Below, one piece after another: positions 28,546 through 37,853 of a stretch of 64,000 nt of DNA. Source of the DNA: Bartonella rochalimae ATCC BAA-1498 (GTDB lineage Bacteria; Pseudomonadota; Alphaproteobacteria; Rhizobiales; Rhizobiaceae). The DNA lies in NCBI RefSeq assembly GCF_000706645.1, contig NZ_KL407337.1:250320-314319 (forward strand). Reading direction: 5' to 3'. How positions within the stretch are numbered: the first letter of the stretch is position 1; each line of letters starts with the position of its first letter. The position numbers and the translations under genes are program-made. The notes below the pieces were generated by a model that saw only the letters and a program-made list of their open reading frames with translations, was not told the origin of the DNA and made no database searches.

Positions 28546-29659
28546 TCAGTTCTTGTTTTTTCCATGAACACGTTGAGCAAGCGCTGCTTCTATGAATGTA
28601 TCTAGATCACCATTGAGTACAGTTTGTGGATCAGCATTTTCAACTCCTGTACGTAAATCTTTAACAAGCTGATAGGGTTGAAGAACATAAGATCTAATTT
28701 GATGTCCCCAGCCAATTTCTGTTTTAAACGCCTCAACCGCGTTAGTTGCTTCCTCTCGTTTTTTTAATTCTTCTTCATAAAGGCGTGCACGTAACATCGA
28801 CCACGCTGTTGCCTTATTTTTATGTTGAGAACGCTCCGTTTGACATTGAACAACAATACCAGTTTTTATATGCGTAATACGTACTGCGGAATCTGTTGTA
28901 TTAACATGTTGCCCTCCAGCCCCTGATGCACGATACGTGTCAATACGAACATCTGATTCTGATAGATCAACTTCAATATTTTCATCAACAACCGGGTAAA
29001 CCCAAATACTTGCAAAGGAAGTATGTCGTCTTGCATTTGAATCATATGGCGAAATACGAACTAAACGATGAACACCTGATTCAGTTTTTAGCAAACCATA
29101 AGCATTATACCCTTTTACAAGAATAGTAGCTGATTTTATACCTGCTTCTTCACCATCATGAGTTTCTAATATTTCAACTTTCATTTTGTGTTGTTCAGCC
29201 CAACGAGTGTACATACGCAAAAGCATAGAAGCCCAATCTTGGCTTTCTGTTCCCCCTGCTCCAGCATGAACTTCTAAATAAGTATCGTTTGAATCTGCTT
29301 CTCCCGAAAGGAGCGTCTCAATTTGTTTCTTGTCTATTTCGCTTTTAAGTTGACGTATTGTATTTTCAGCTTCAGTAATAATTTCCACGTCATTTTCTTC
29401 TTCACCCATTGCTATTAGCTCAATACATTCTTCAAGCATTTGTGTGAATAACTGAGTGCTATTCATCGAATCTTCAAGATTTTGACGTTCACGCATCATA
29501 TCTTGTGCTTTTTGTGCATCATTCCAAAGCGATGGATCTTCTGCTTTTTGATTGAGATACTCAAGACGTTTTAATGACTGATCCCAGTTAAAGATGCCTC
29601 CTTAGCAAACTAATCGCCTGCTGAATTTCATTAACTAATGTTTCTATTTCTACTCGCAT
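28546..29659 (-). CDS. prfB: Peptide chain release factor 2 (programmed +1 frameshift)
   Basis: Terminates translation at UGA and UAA. The ATG at 29659 begins MRVEIETLVNEI; after 23 codons the frame meets TAA at 29590-29588. A +1 shift there (skip base 29590, resume at 29589) continues NWDQSLKRLEYL and runs to 28546, giving 370 residues, the normal RF2 length. The catalytic GGQ is in GAGGQHVNTTDSAV. The codon-recognition tripeptide reads SPY (ISPYDSNARRHTS) where E. coli has SPF. GAGGTESQDWASMLLRMY is the domain 2 core. It lies downstream of mrcA and amiC on the same strand, as in other rhizobia. Confidence 0.95.
29588..29602 (-). promoter_or_regulatory. prfB programmed frameshift site with UAA stop
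   Basis: On the minus strand AGGAGG (29602-29597), CAT, CTT (29593-29591) and TAA (29590-29588) then C. The spacing equals the E. coli site AGGGGG-TAT-CTT-TGA-C: an internal Shine-Dalgarno-like element, a slippery CUU, and an in-frame stop. Here the stop is UAA, which RF1 also reads, instead of the usual UGA, which needs RF2 alone. Confidence 0.9.
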
Positions 29660-29809
29660 AATTTAATACCTGAGCCATTATTTTAAATAATAATTTTTTT
29701 GAATTTTTATTCTAATAATTTTACAAAGTTATTTATTAAATCTCAATTATGAATAACCTGGAAAATATTATTTATATTTGTTTATCCTATCAGAAGAATT
29801 TCTTTTCAA

Positions 29810-32290
29810 TTAATATAATCCACCGCCACCATCTTGAAGAGCTTTATTAACTTGTGGAGAAGTAGTGACTGTTGGAATTCCTTCTTGAAAAAAGTCTGTT
29901 CCACCAATCACTTGATATATATCAGCAGGGCCAGTTCCTGGTTTAAATGCTTCTATAATAACATCATTATCTCCTGCTTGAGCAAACATACCTGTTTTGC
30001 GATTAATTGGTATTAAAATCATATCTTCTGGTACTTTAAATGGCACATCTGGTTTACCTTGCAAAGCAGCTTGTATAAATTCACTAAAAATTGGTATTCC
30101 TAATGAACTTCCTGTTCCGTTATGCCCCAATGAAGCCGGCTGATCATATCCCATGAAAACACCAACAACAAGGTCAGGTGTAAATCCTATGAACCATATA
30201 TCTTTAGAATTATTGGTTGTACCGGTTTTACCAGCGATATGCCGATTAAGATAACGTAAACGCGCAGCTGTACCACGTTGAACAGCTCCCTCCATCATCG
30301 ATGTAATTTGATAAGCTGTCATAGAGTCAAGAACTTGATCTCGTTCATCGATTAATGTTGGTTCGCTTTGATTATCCCACGATTGAACATTACAATTTTC
30401 ACATAGACGATTATCATGACGGTAAATAGTTCTGCCGTAACGATCTTGAATTCGATCTATAAGAGAAGGTTCAATAGAACGTCCACCATTAGCAATAATT
30501 GAATAAGCTGTTACCATCCGTAAAAGTGTTGTTTCTCCAGCTCCTAAAGCCATGGGAAGATAAGGTTGCATTTTATCTGTAAGACCAAAACGTTCTGCAT
30601 ATTCAGCAACAAGAGACATGCCCATATCATTGGCAAGCCGGACAGTCATAAGATTACGAGAGTGCTCAATTCCATAACGTAATGTAGAAGGTCCTGCAAA
30701 TGTACCACCATAATTTTTAGGTCGCCAAATTTGCCCATTAGTTTGACGTATTTCAACGGGACCGTCTAAAATGACTGATGCTGGTGTATATCCATTATCA
30801 AGCGCTGCAGAATAAACAAAGGGTTTAAAAGCAGAACCCGTTTGGCGATAAGCTTGCGTTGCTCGATTAAATTGAGATTCAGAAAAAGAAAATCCTCCTA
30901 CCATTGCAAGAACCCGTCCTGTATGAGGTTCCATAGCAACAATAGCCCCTTCAATTTTAGGAATTTGTTGTAAACGATAAGTATCATTCTTATTTGATAC
31001 TCTTTCAACAAAAATAACATCTCCAACTTGCAAAACATTTGATAAATTCTGAACAGTTTTCCGATGACCATTTTTGTCAATAATATTCAAAGCCCATTTT
31101 GATTCAGCTTCGGATAATGTCGCAATTTCTTTTTTTTGTGATAGTAAACCTGAATTTTGACGCTGTGGTTGTAAACCAATCTCTACTGTATTCATCTCTG
31201 CAGAAAGAACAACTGCTAAACGCCACTCAGGTACATCACTTAATCCAGGAATATCTCTGAGCATAATATCCCAATCATCTTTGATATTGATATGTTTATA
31301 AGGTCCACGCCATCCTTGCGAATGATCAAATCTAATTAAACCATTTCTCAAAGAACGTTGCGCAATAAGCTGAAAATTTGGATCAAGTGTTGCACGAACT
31401 GAAAGCCCACCCTCATAAAGTGTTGTAGCTCCATAAAGATTCATTAAATGACGGCGTATTTCTTCAGTAAAATAATCAGCAGCAAAAACATAGCTATCAC
31501 GACCACGCATGACTGCTTTCAAAGGCGTTTCTTTAGCTTTCTTACCCCGTTCTGATGTTATATATCCATTTGCAACCATTCTATCTATAACCCAATTTCT
31601 CCGATCAACGGCGCGTTGTATATGTTTGAATGGATCATAATTTGCTGGACCTTTAGGAAGAGCAGCCAAATAAGCACATTCTTCTAAAGTAAGCTCACTC
31701 ACAGGTTTATTGAAATAGGTCAACGAAGCTGCTGCAACACCATAAGTACCTCGACCAAGATAAATTTCATTGAGATAAAGTTCAAGAATATGGTCTTTTG
31801 AATAAGTTTTCTCAATACGCATTGCTAAGATGGCTTCTTTTAATTTACGCTCAAGTGTTGCGTCCGAACTTAAAAAGAAGTTTTTAGCAACCTGCTGTGT
31901 AATAGTTGAAGCTCCTTCTGGACGTTGGCCAGAACCAATATTCATAATGTTTTTGATTAAAGCTCTAGAGAGCCCTGCAGGATCTAAGCCAAAATGATGA
32001 TAAAAATTTTTATCTTCAGCTGAAATAAAAGCTTCTTTAAGAATTTTTGGTATTGATTTGATAGGTAAATAAAGGCGATGTTTGGTAGCAAATTCGGCCA
32101 TAAGACGGCCATTTGCAGCGTGAACACGACTCATCACAGGTGGTTCATATAATGAAAGAACTTCATAATCAGGAAGCCCTTTAGCTTGATTAGGAGTTAT
32201 TATTACCCACATCATAACTCCACAAAGTCCAATAACTTTAGAAAAACTCAAAAAATATCTAAAAAAAATTATCATTGAAATGGGTATCAC
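29810..32290 (-). CDS. mrcA: Penicillin-binding protein 1A (bifunctional transglycosylase/transpeptidase)
   Basis: Class A PBP of 826 residues that polymerises and cross-links peptidoglycan. One N-terminal membrane anchor (about residues 8-30) is followed by a GT51 domain with catalytic Glu in SAEDKNFYHHFG and the motifs EGASTITQQVAKN and RKLKEAILAMRIEK. The transpeptidase domain has SAFK (TGSAFKPFVYSAAL), SRN (EHSRNLMTVRLA) and KTGTTN. An OB-like insert lies between the domains (about 330-420). It is in line with amiC upstream and prfB downstream, the usual rhizobial order. Confidence 0.96.
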   Translation of the reverse strand: MIPISMIIFFRYFLSFSKVIGLCGVMMWVIITPNQAKGLPDYEVLSLYEPPVMSRVHAANGRLMAEFATKHRLYLPIKSIPKILKEAFISAEDKNFYHHFGLDPAGLSRALIKNIMNIGSGQRPEGASTITQQVAKNFFLSSDATLERKLKEAILAMRIEKTYSKDHILELYLNEIYLGRGTYGVAAASLTYFNKPVSELTLEECAYLAALPKGPANYDPFKHIQRAVDRRNWVIDRMVANGYITSERGKKAKETPLKAVMRGRDSYVFAADYFTEEIRRHLMNLYGATTLYEGGLSVRATLDPNFQLIAQRSLRNGLIRFDHSQGWRGPYKHINIKDDWDIMLRDIPGLSDVPEWRLAVVLSAEMNTVEIGLQPQRQNSGLLSQKKEIATLSEAESKWALNIIDKNGHRKTVQNLSNVLQVGDVIFVERVSNKNDTYRLQQIPKIEGAIVAMEPHTGRVLAMVGGFSFSESQFNRATQAYRQTGSAFKPFVYSAALDNGYTPASVILDGPVEIRQTNGQIWRPKNYGGTFAGPSTLRYGIEHSRNLMTVRLANDMGMSLVAEYAERFGLTDKMQPYLPMALGAGETTLLRMVTAYSIIANGGRSIEPSLIDRIQDRYGRTIYRHDNRLCENCNVQSWDNQSEPTLIDERDQVLDSMTAYQITSMMEGAVQRGTAARLRYLNRHIAGKTGTTNNSKDIWFIGFTPDLVVGVFMGYDQPASLGHNGTGSSLGIPIFSEFIQAALQGKPDVPFKVPEDMILIPINRKTGMFAQAGDNDVIIEAFKPGTGPADIYQVIGGTDFFQEGIPTVTTSPQVNKALQDGGGGLY

Positions 32291-32432
32291 TTTCTTTAGA
32301 ATTTATTAGACAGAATATACTTTATTTATCACTAATGAAATGTTATTTTCACTAATAGTGAGACAAATGTAAGACTATTATTTATTTTTCATATTAAGAT
32401 AATAATGTTGTTTACTCTATCTCTCCATATAT

Positions 32433-33662
32433 TTAAAGAGACTGTATAGTTTTCTGTCGATCTGCCGCAAATTGGCGAATGGAATTTGCAATAGCAATAA
32501 CCATTTTTTCTCTCCATTGAGAATCATTTAATAATTTTTCATCCTCTTTATTAGATAAGTAACCTATTTCTATTAAAATAGAAGGAATATCTGAAGCTTT
32601 TAAAACTAAAAAATCAGCATATCGATGAGGATTATTTATCAAATTGATTTTACTTTTTAATAAGTTTAAAATAACACGATCAGCGAAATCAATCGAGAAC
32701 ATTTGAGTTTCACGTCGAGTAAGATCAATTAAAATATCTGTAACCTCAGGTATTTCTTCTGCTATTAATCCATCAAGAAAATCTACTTTATTTTCATGAT
32801 CAGCTAAAGACTTTGCAATTGTATCAGAAGCTTTCTCAGAAAGAGTATATACTGTAGCACCACGAAGAGAACGAATCTTAATACTATCTGCATGAATGGA
32901 TATAAAAAGATCAGCATTAAAATCTTGTGTTTTTTTGACTCTTTCGCTTAATCTTAAAAATTCGTCAGAATCACGTGTTAAGATAACATGAATATTGGAG
33001 TCTTTTTCTAATTCATCTCGTAATGCACGAGCAAAAATAAGTGTTATATTTTTTTCTAAAATTCCAGTAATACCTCGTGCGCCACTATCAACTCCCCCAT
33101 GACCAGGATCAAGAACAACGCGAAAATGATTTTCTGGATTTATTCGTGTTTTTATACCATGATGAATTTTTTGTTGATTTTTCAGTGCTTCGTTAAAATC
33201 TTTTTGTGAACTTTGAGTAATATCAATTAATATTTGCCATAAGCCATTATTTAATTTTTCCACCCTACTATTTTTTATAGAAAAAGTAGTTTTACTCGTA
33301 AGAATAATACGTGAAGCCTGCGTATCAGAAAAATCATAATGTATGTCTAATAGCATATCCGATAAAATATTTTTTTTGCTTGGAGATTTATTTTGCGTTG
33401 AAAAATCAACTATAGGTAAATTAATCACCAAACGTGTGGGTTTGTTTAAAATCTCTAAATGAAAATTTGGTTTAGCATTAAAAACTGCAATAATACGTGT
33501 AGATGAGTTAATATTAACGGTTTGCAAATTAATAAATTTTAATGCATGAGCGGCTTTAATATGAGGCTGAAACATTAAAAAAAATAGTAAATAGCATGCA
33601 AAATGCAAAAAAACATTCCCATAACCAATTTTTGGCTTTTTATTAAAAAATCGTCTAATCAT
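32433..33662 (-). CDS. amiC: N-acetylmuramoyl-L-alanine amidase (AmiC type)
   Basis: Periplasmic zinc amidase that splits septal peptidoglycan. The 409-residue protein has a membrane-targeting N-terminus (hydrophobic about 18-35), an AMIN domain (about 45-155) for localisation, and an Amidase_3 domain from about 183. Zinc ligands are in LDPGHGGVDSG, GILEKNITL and ISIHADS; the catalytic glutamate is in ILIEIGYLSNKEDE. An inhibitory helix insert of EnvC-controlled type seems present around 310-335 (DGLIAEEIPEVTDILIDLTR). It is the first gene of the amiC-mrcA-prfB series. Confidence 0.93.
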   Translation of the reverse strand: MIRRFFNKKPKIGYGNVFLHFACYLLFFLMFQPHIKAAHALKFINLQTVNINSSTRIIAVFNAKPNFHLEILNKPTRLVINLPIVDFSTQNKSPSKKNILSDMLLDIHYDFSDTQASRIILTSKTTFSIKNSRVEKLNNGLWQILIDITQSSQKDFNEALKNQQKIHHGIKTRINPENHFRVVLDPGHGGVDSGARGITGILEKNITLIFARALRDELEKDSNIHVILTRDSDEFLRLSERVKKTQDFNADLFISIHADSIKIRSLRGATVYTLSEKASDTIAKSLADHENKVDFLDGLIAEEIPEVTDILIDLTRRETQMFSIDFADRVILNLLKSKINLINNPHRYADFLVLKASDIPSILIEIGYLSNKEDEKLLNDSQWREKMVIAIANSIRQFAADRQKTIQSL

Positions 33663-34258
33663 AAGTGAAATGCTTTTTTGTATTCGCTATTAATTTTAAA
33701 GTATATATTTATATTTTTCAATTTAAGCGTTGAATCTTTTAGCCACAAATGTCAAAAAAATCAAACTCAAGACAGTTATTATCAAGACAGTTATTATATT
33801 GTATTATATATTCAGAAGTTACATTATTACTTGCCAAAAGCATAATATCAACATAAAAGAGCATATTAAGATTCTTAGGTAATGTAACCATCTGGTATTA
33901 GAAAATTATTGATAATCCATATTAAGTTGTCTTTAAAAAGGTTTATCACATATTATGCGTTTGCGCTTTTTATAAGTAAAAAGTCTTTATTCCTCAATAC
34001 AGTAGGATTACGTAATTTAAGATTCATTGGTTTGGTTATCCGAACTGTTTTCGAAATTGTTTTGCCGGAGACTTCAAAATATGAGTCATATAAAACAGAC
34101 AAGAGTAATGACAGTAAATGCTATAATGTGTTTACGTATAGCAGTCTGTTTTGTTATATCGGCCCCCCTTTTTTATGGCAGACAGTCCTTTATTTTTGCA
34201 AATAGTTATACTGTTTTTTTTAATAAAGTTACACATGTCGCCTTCAGGATTTTAACTT
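33663..34258. other. Divergent spacer and probable long leader of rne
   Basis: About 600 bp between amiC and rne, divergent. Short frames inside it (33909-34205, 34027-34326) have no family resemblance and one runs into rne out of frame. CAGGA before 34259 is the rne ribosome binding site. A long 5' leader would fit autoregulation of rne, which is known in E. coli, but no element is recognised here. Confidence 0.4.
33767..33796. repeat. Tandem duplication, 2 x 15 bp
   Basis: The unit TCAAGACAGTTATTA occurs twice head-to-tail between amiC and rne. It is non-coding and the copies are identical. Confidence 0.85.
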
Positions 34259-36844
34259 ATGTCAAACAAAATGCTTATCGATGCCTCTCATCCAGAGGAA
34301 ACACGTGTTGTTGTCGTTCATGGTAATAAAATTGAAGAACTTGACTTTGAGTCAGAACACAAAAAACAACTTAAAGGTAATATTTATTTAGCGCGTATTA
34401 CGCGTATAGAACCATCACTTCAAGCTGCTTTTATTGAGTATGGTGGTAATCGCCATGGTTTTTTAACCTTCGCAGAAATTCATCCCGACTATTACCAAAT
34501 TCCTATTGCTGATCGACTTGCTCTCCTTGAAGAGGAGAAAGCCGCTATTAACGAAAATTATGAAGATGCTCCCATTGAGGAAACAACTTCAAATAAAAAA
34601 TCCTTTAAAAAAAATAAAAGTAATAATGTTATAGCAACGAATATTGAAAATGATGTTATAGCTGATGATGTTGAAGAAATACTTGACTTTTCTAATAATG
34701 ACATAGAAATGGTTGGAGCAGAAGATGTACTTGAAGAATTACCTGCCTACCCCCGTAAACAGGGGCGTAAATATAAAATTCAAGAAGTCATTAAACGTCG
34801 TCAAATTTTATTAGTTCAAGTAATTAAAGAGGAGCGTGGTAATAAAGGCGCAGCACTCACGACTTATTTATCTCTAGCGGGTCGCTATTCTGTTTTAATG
34901 CCTAATACAGCTCGAGGTGGCGGTATTTCACGAAAGATTACCAATATACAAGATCGCAAACGTCTTAAAGATATTGTAAAAGAACTAGACGTTCCAAAAG
35001 GCATGGGAGTTATTTTACGAACAGCTGGAGCAAATAGAACAAAAGCTGAAATTAAGCGTGATTATGAATACCTCATGCGTCTATGGGATACTATTCGCAC
35101 ATTAACACTTAAATCAACGGCCCCGTGTTTAATTCACGAAGAAAGTAACCTTATAAAGCGTTCTATTCGTGATCTTTATAATAAAAATATTAATGAAATT
35201 CTTGTTTCGGGAGATCAAGGATATCGTGAAGCTAAAGATTTTATGCGCATGCTTATACCAAGTCATGCGAAAGTTGTTCAACCTTATCGTAATCCTACTC
35301 CTATTTTTACGCATAATGATATCGAAATTCAGCTTGATAAAATGTTGCACCCGCAGGTTAGTTTAAAATCTGGAGGTTATTTGGTTATTAACCAAACAGA
35401 AGCGCTTGTCGCTATTGATGTAAATTCTGGTCGTTCTACTAAAGAGCATTCTGTTGAAAAAACAGCATTACAAACTAATCTTGAAGCTGCAGAAGAGGTA
35501 GCACGCCAATTGCGGTTGCGTGATCTTGCGGGTTTAATTGTAATTGATTTCATTGATATGCTAGAAAATCGTAATATTAAGCTTGTTGAAAAAAAGTTAA
35601 AAGATTGTTTAAAACACGATCGCGCTCGTATTCAGGTTGGTCATATCTCACATTTCGGCCTTATGGAAATGAGTCGTCAACGGATTCGTGTATCCGTTCT
35701 AGAAAGCACTACACAACCTTGCCCGCATTGTGCTGGAACTGGAAATATACGCTCTGAATCATCGATCGCTTTACATGTGATGCGTTCGATTGAAGAATAT
35801 CTTCTCCACAATTCGCAATATAATATTATTGTACGCACTCCTGTAACAATAGCACTCTATGTACTAAATCATAAACGCCATATTCTTGTTAATTTAGAAA
35901 CACGTTTTGGGCTCAGTATTAACATTGAAGCCGATGATAGTGTTGGAACACAACATTTCACTATTTCTAAAGGCTCAATAGCAAAAGAGGCCCCCCTTTC
36001 TTCAACAGTTATTGAGGATAATGATACAAAAGAAACTGAAAATTCTATCTTAATAAAAAGCAAAACCGTTGACAACAACAAACAACGTCAGCATAAAAAT
36101 CAACAGATGGAATCTAATAATGGTAGTATTTTTCCTGCTACTCATAAAAATGATACTCCCAATGCTGAAGATACTCGTCGCCGCGGGCGTCGTCGTGGAC
36201 GTCGTGGAGGTCGGTCTAATCAGAGCAATAACTCTCAGTTTCGTATCTCCTATGCAGAGCCTGTTGGAGATTTTGCTAAGAAAGCTTTAGAAGAAATTAA
36301 AGCAGAACATCGCCAGCATTATAATGTTCCAGCTGCTGAAACTGTTGGATTTAGTAAAGATAGCTATTATAAAAACGATTTAAGCGGTATACAGAAAAAT
36401 AAAACTAGAGAGGCCCATACTGCTATTAAATCTAAGAAGCGTAATGTAAAAACTTCAGAAATTTTACAAAATAAACAAGTCCTTACAAATGACAAAAACG
36501 TAACAATACCAAAACCAGAACTTGTTGAGGAAAAATTAGTTACCAAGTCTAATCGAAAAACTAAAATAAAAGAAATAAGTGAAATCGCAAATGAAGTGAT
36601 TTCTACAAATACAAAAAAGTTAGCACTGAAAATACGAAAGAAAATAGCAACTAAGAAATCTGTGCAAACAACTGAAATGACAGAACAAGAACCTGTAATT
36701 GAAAAAATTGTTGAACATATTTCTTCTTCAGTTGTAACAACACCCACTGAGCCTGTTGTGACATCATCAGAAGTTGAAACTAATAAAAAAACTGAGCGTG
36801 TAGGTTGGTGGAAACGTAAAGGTTTTTTTTCAAAAAATAATTAA
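34259..36844 (+). CDS. rne: Ribonuclease E/G
   Basis: Endoribonuclease that starts mRNA decay and processes rRNA and tRNA. The 861-residue product has an N-terminal S1 RNA-binding region (GNIYLARITRIEPSLQAAF), with an acidic/lysine insert at about 95-170 as in alphaproteobacterial enzymes. The DNase I-like catalytic core has VAIDVNSGRST and LIVIDFIDML, whose aspartates bind magnesium. The zinc link is CPHCAGTG. The tail from about 590 is disordered, with an arginine-rich RNA-binding patch RRRGRRRGRRGGR; it would scaffold a degradosome. The last 200 residues are lysine/threonine-rich and poorly conserved in type. Confidence 0.95.
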   Translation: MSNKMLIDASHPEETRVVVVHGNKIEELDFESEHKKQLKGNIYLARITRIEPSLQAAFIEYGGNRHGFLTFAEIHPDYYQIPIADRLALLEEEKAAINENYEDAPIEETTSNKKSFKKNKSNNVIATNIENDVIADDVEEILDFSNNDIEMVGAEDVLEELPAYPRKQGRKYKIQEVIKRRQILLVQVIKEERGNKGAALTTYLSLAGRYSVLMPNTARGGGISRKITNIQDRKRLKDIVKELDVPKGMGVILRTAGANRTKAEIKRDYEYLMRLWDTIRTLTLKSTAPCLIHEESNLIKRSIRDLYNKNINEILVSGDQGYREAKDFMRMLIPSHAKVVQPYRNPTPIFTHNDIEIQLDKMLHPQVSLKSGGYLVINQTEALVAIDVNSGRSTKEHSVEKTALQTNLEAAEEVARQLRLRDLAGLIVIDFIDMLENRNIKLVEKKLKDCLKHDRARIQVGHISHFGLMEMSRQRIRVSVLESTTQPCPHCAGTGNIRSESSIALHVMRSIEEYLLHNSQYNIIVRTPVTIALYVLNHKRHILVNLETRFGLSINIEADDSVGTQHFTISKGSIAKEAPLSSTVIEDNDTKETENSILIKSKTVDNNKQRQHKNQQMESNNGSIFPATHKNDTPNAEDTRRRGRRRGRRGGRSNQSNNSQFRISYAEPVGDFAKKALEEIKAEHRQHYNVPAAETVGFSKDSYYKNDLSGIQKNKTREAHTAIKSKKRNVKTSEILQNKQVLTNDKNVTIPKPELVEEKLVTKSNRKTKIKEISEIANEVISTNTKKLALKIRKKIATKKSVQTTEMTEQEPVIEKIVEHISSSVVTTPTEPVVTSSEVETNKKTERVGWWKRKGFFSKNN

Positions 36845-36848
36845 TTAA

Positions 36849-36878
36849 AAACCGCTATAAAATATTTTATAGCGGTTT
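36849..36878. terminator. Bidirectional terminator between rne and the IalB-family gene
   Basis: A 30-bp perfect palindrome with half AAACCGCTATAAAAT and its exact complement, five bases after the rne stop and 39 bp from the stop of the convergent gene. A-rich and T-rich ends on both strands suit termination in both directions. Confidence 0.75.
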
Positions 36879-36917
36879 AAACAGATAAATATTAAAAGAT
36901 AACTTAAAATTTCTTCT

Positions 36918-37535
36918 TTAGTTCGCTGTTTTTTTTGCTTTTTCTTGTTCAGCTCTCATACGATCTTCAATCTCTTTTTGCTTTGATTGAATAGCTTTCT
37001 GCAATTTTACTTGTTCTTCTTGGAAAGCTTTTTCATCCATACCAGGGCCTGTATATGCTGCAGTAAAACCCTTAAGAGAAAATTCTACAGGATTAGCTGC
37101 TCCACGCACATTAACAGTAGTTATAACCATTTTTGAACCAGATTTCATAGCAGAAATAAGCTTATCATCTAAAGCATCGTTGGCAATACAGCTGGTTGAA
37201 TTACAAACAACATAAGGAATTTTTTTAGAGAAATCATTTCCAATTTGAATATGAACGCCTTCTGGTAACAAACGCCCTGTAGGTATTTGAAGGCCTATGC
37301 GTCGTTCATTTTGTTTGCCTTTTATTTCAACTAAATTAATAGCTGTTAAAGGCTGACCAGTATCTGCTACAACTGTATTCATCGTATTACAAATATCAAC
37401 ATCATGCTGTTTATTGCAAACTTTATACCATCCTTGGGATAAACTCTGTGCATTTGCTGGAGTATGGATGGTAAGAAAAAAAGCAACAGCTCCAGCTAAT
37501 ACTGAAACAGAAAAGTAAGTATTTTTATGCGACAT
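36918..37535 (-). CDS. Invasion-associated locus B (IalB) family protein
   Basis: A 205-residue secreted protein of the IalB family, named after a Bartonella bacilliformis protein linked to erythrocyte invasion. A signal peptide (to about ANA-Q at residue 30) is followed by the IalB domain with WYKVCNKQHDVDICNT, RRIGLQIPTGRLLPEGVHI and PYVVCNSTSCIA. Four cysteines are placed for two disulphides. The C-terminal 40 residues (EKAFQEEQVKLQKAIQSKQKE) form a charged coiled coil. No ialA-type Nudix gene is adjacent, so this is likely a paralogue rather than ialB itself. Confidence 0.88.
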   Translation of the reverse strand: MSHKNTYFSVSVLAGAVAFFLTIHTPANAQSLSQGWYKVCNKQHDVDICNTMNTVVADTGQPLTAINLVEIKGKQNERRIGLQIPTGRLLPEGVHIQIGNDFSKKIPYVVCNSTSCIANDALDDKLISAMKSGSKMVITTVNVRGAANPVEFSLKGFTAAYTGPGMDEKAFQEEQVKLQKAIQSKQKEIEDRMRAEQEKAKKTAN

Positions 37536-37853
37536 GATTAAGTTAATCCTTTCAATACGCTTTCAGAACAATTTCTAAAATATAATAACTTCCAGATAGG
37601 ACATTAAATATAATTTTCAATAAAGTATAATTAAATTATAGAATGGTATTTCTCTATTTTCTTACTTTAGCACAAAGAAAAAACTAAAATATAGAATAAG
37701 TAAAGCTCATTGAATAACTAATTAACTTTTTATATACTATATATAGCATATTTTTTATCTTATTGGCTTTTTTTTCACAGTAATACACAAAATATCCTAA
37801 TCTTTGAAATATATTAAAGAATCATCGCTAAATTATAATGAAAATAAAATTCT
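37536..37853. other. Divergent promoter region, IalB-family gene / solute-binding protein
   Basis: About 320 bp of AT-rich DNA between two genes for exported proteins. No reading frame or strong symmetry is seen. Both promoters should lie here. Confidence 0.45.

Noticed and set aside
29000-29070. RF2 SPY in place of SPF as a possible specificity change
   Set aside because: The variant is, to my knowledge, common in alphaproteobacterial RF2, so it is not unusual here.
28546-29499. prfB as a 317-residue gene starting at an internal Met
   Set aside because: The upstream frame with a standard frameshift site supplies the missing RF2 N-terminus.
33909-34326. Two plus-strand frames upstream of rne
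   Set aside because: They have no family resemblance and no ribosome binding site, and one runs into rne out of frame.
36367-36747. A 126-codon hydrophobic frame antisense to the rne tail
   Set aside because: It is the reverse of a Lys/Thr/Val-rich disordered region, which naturally gives an open hydrophobic antisense frame.
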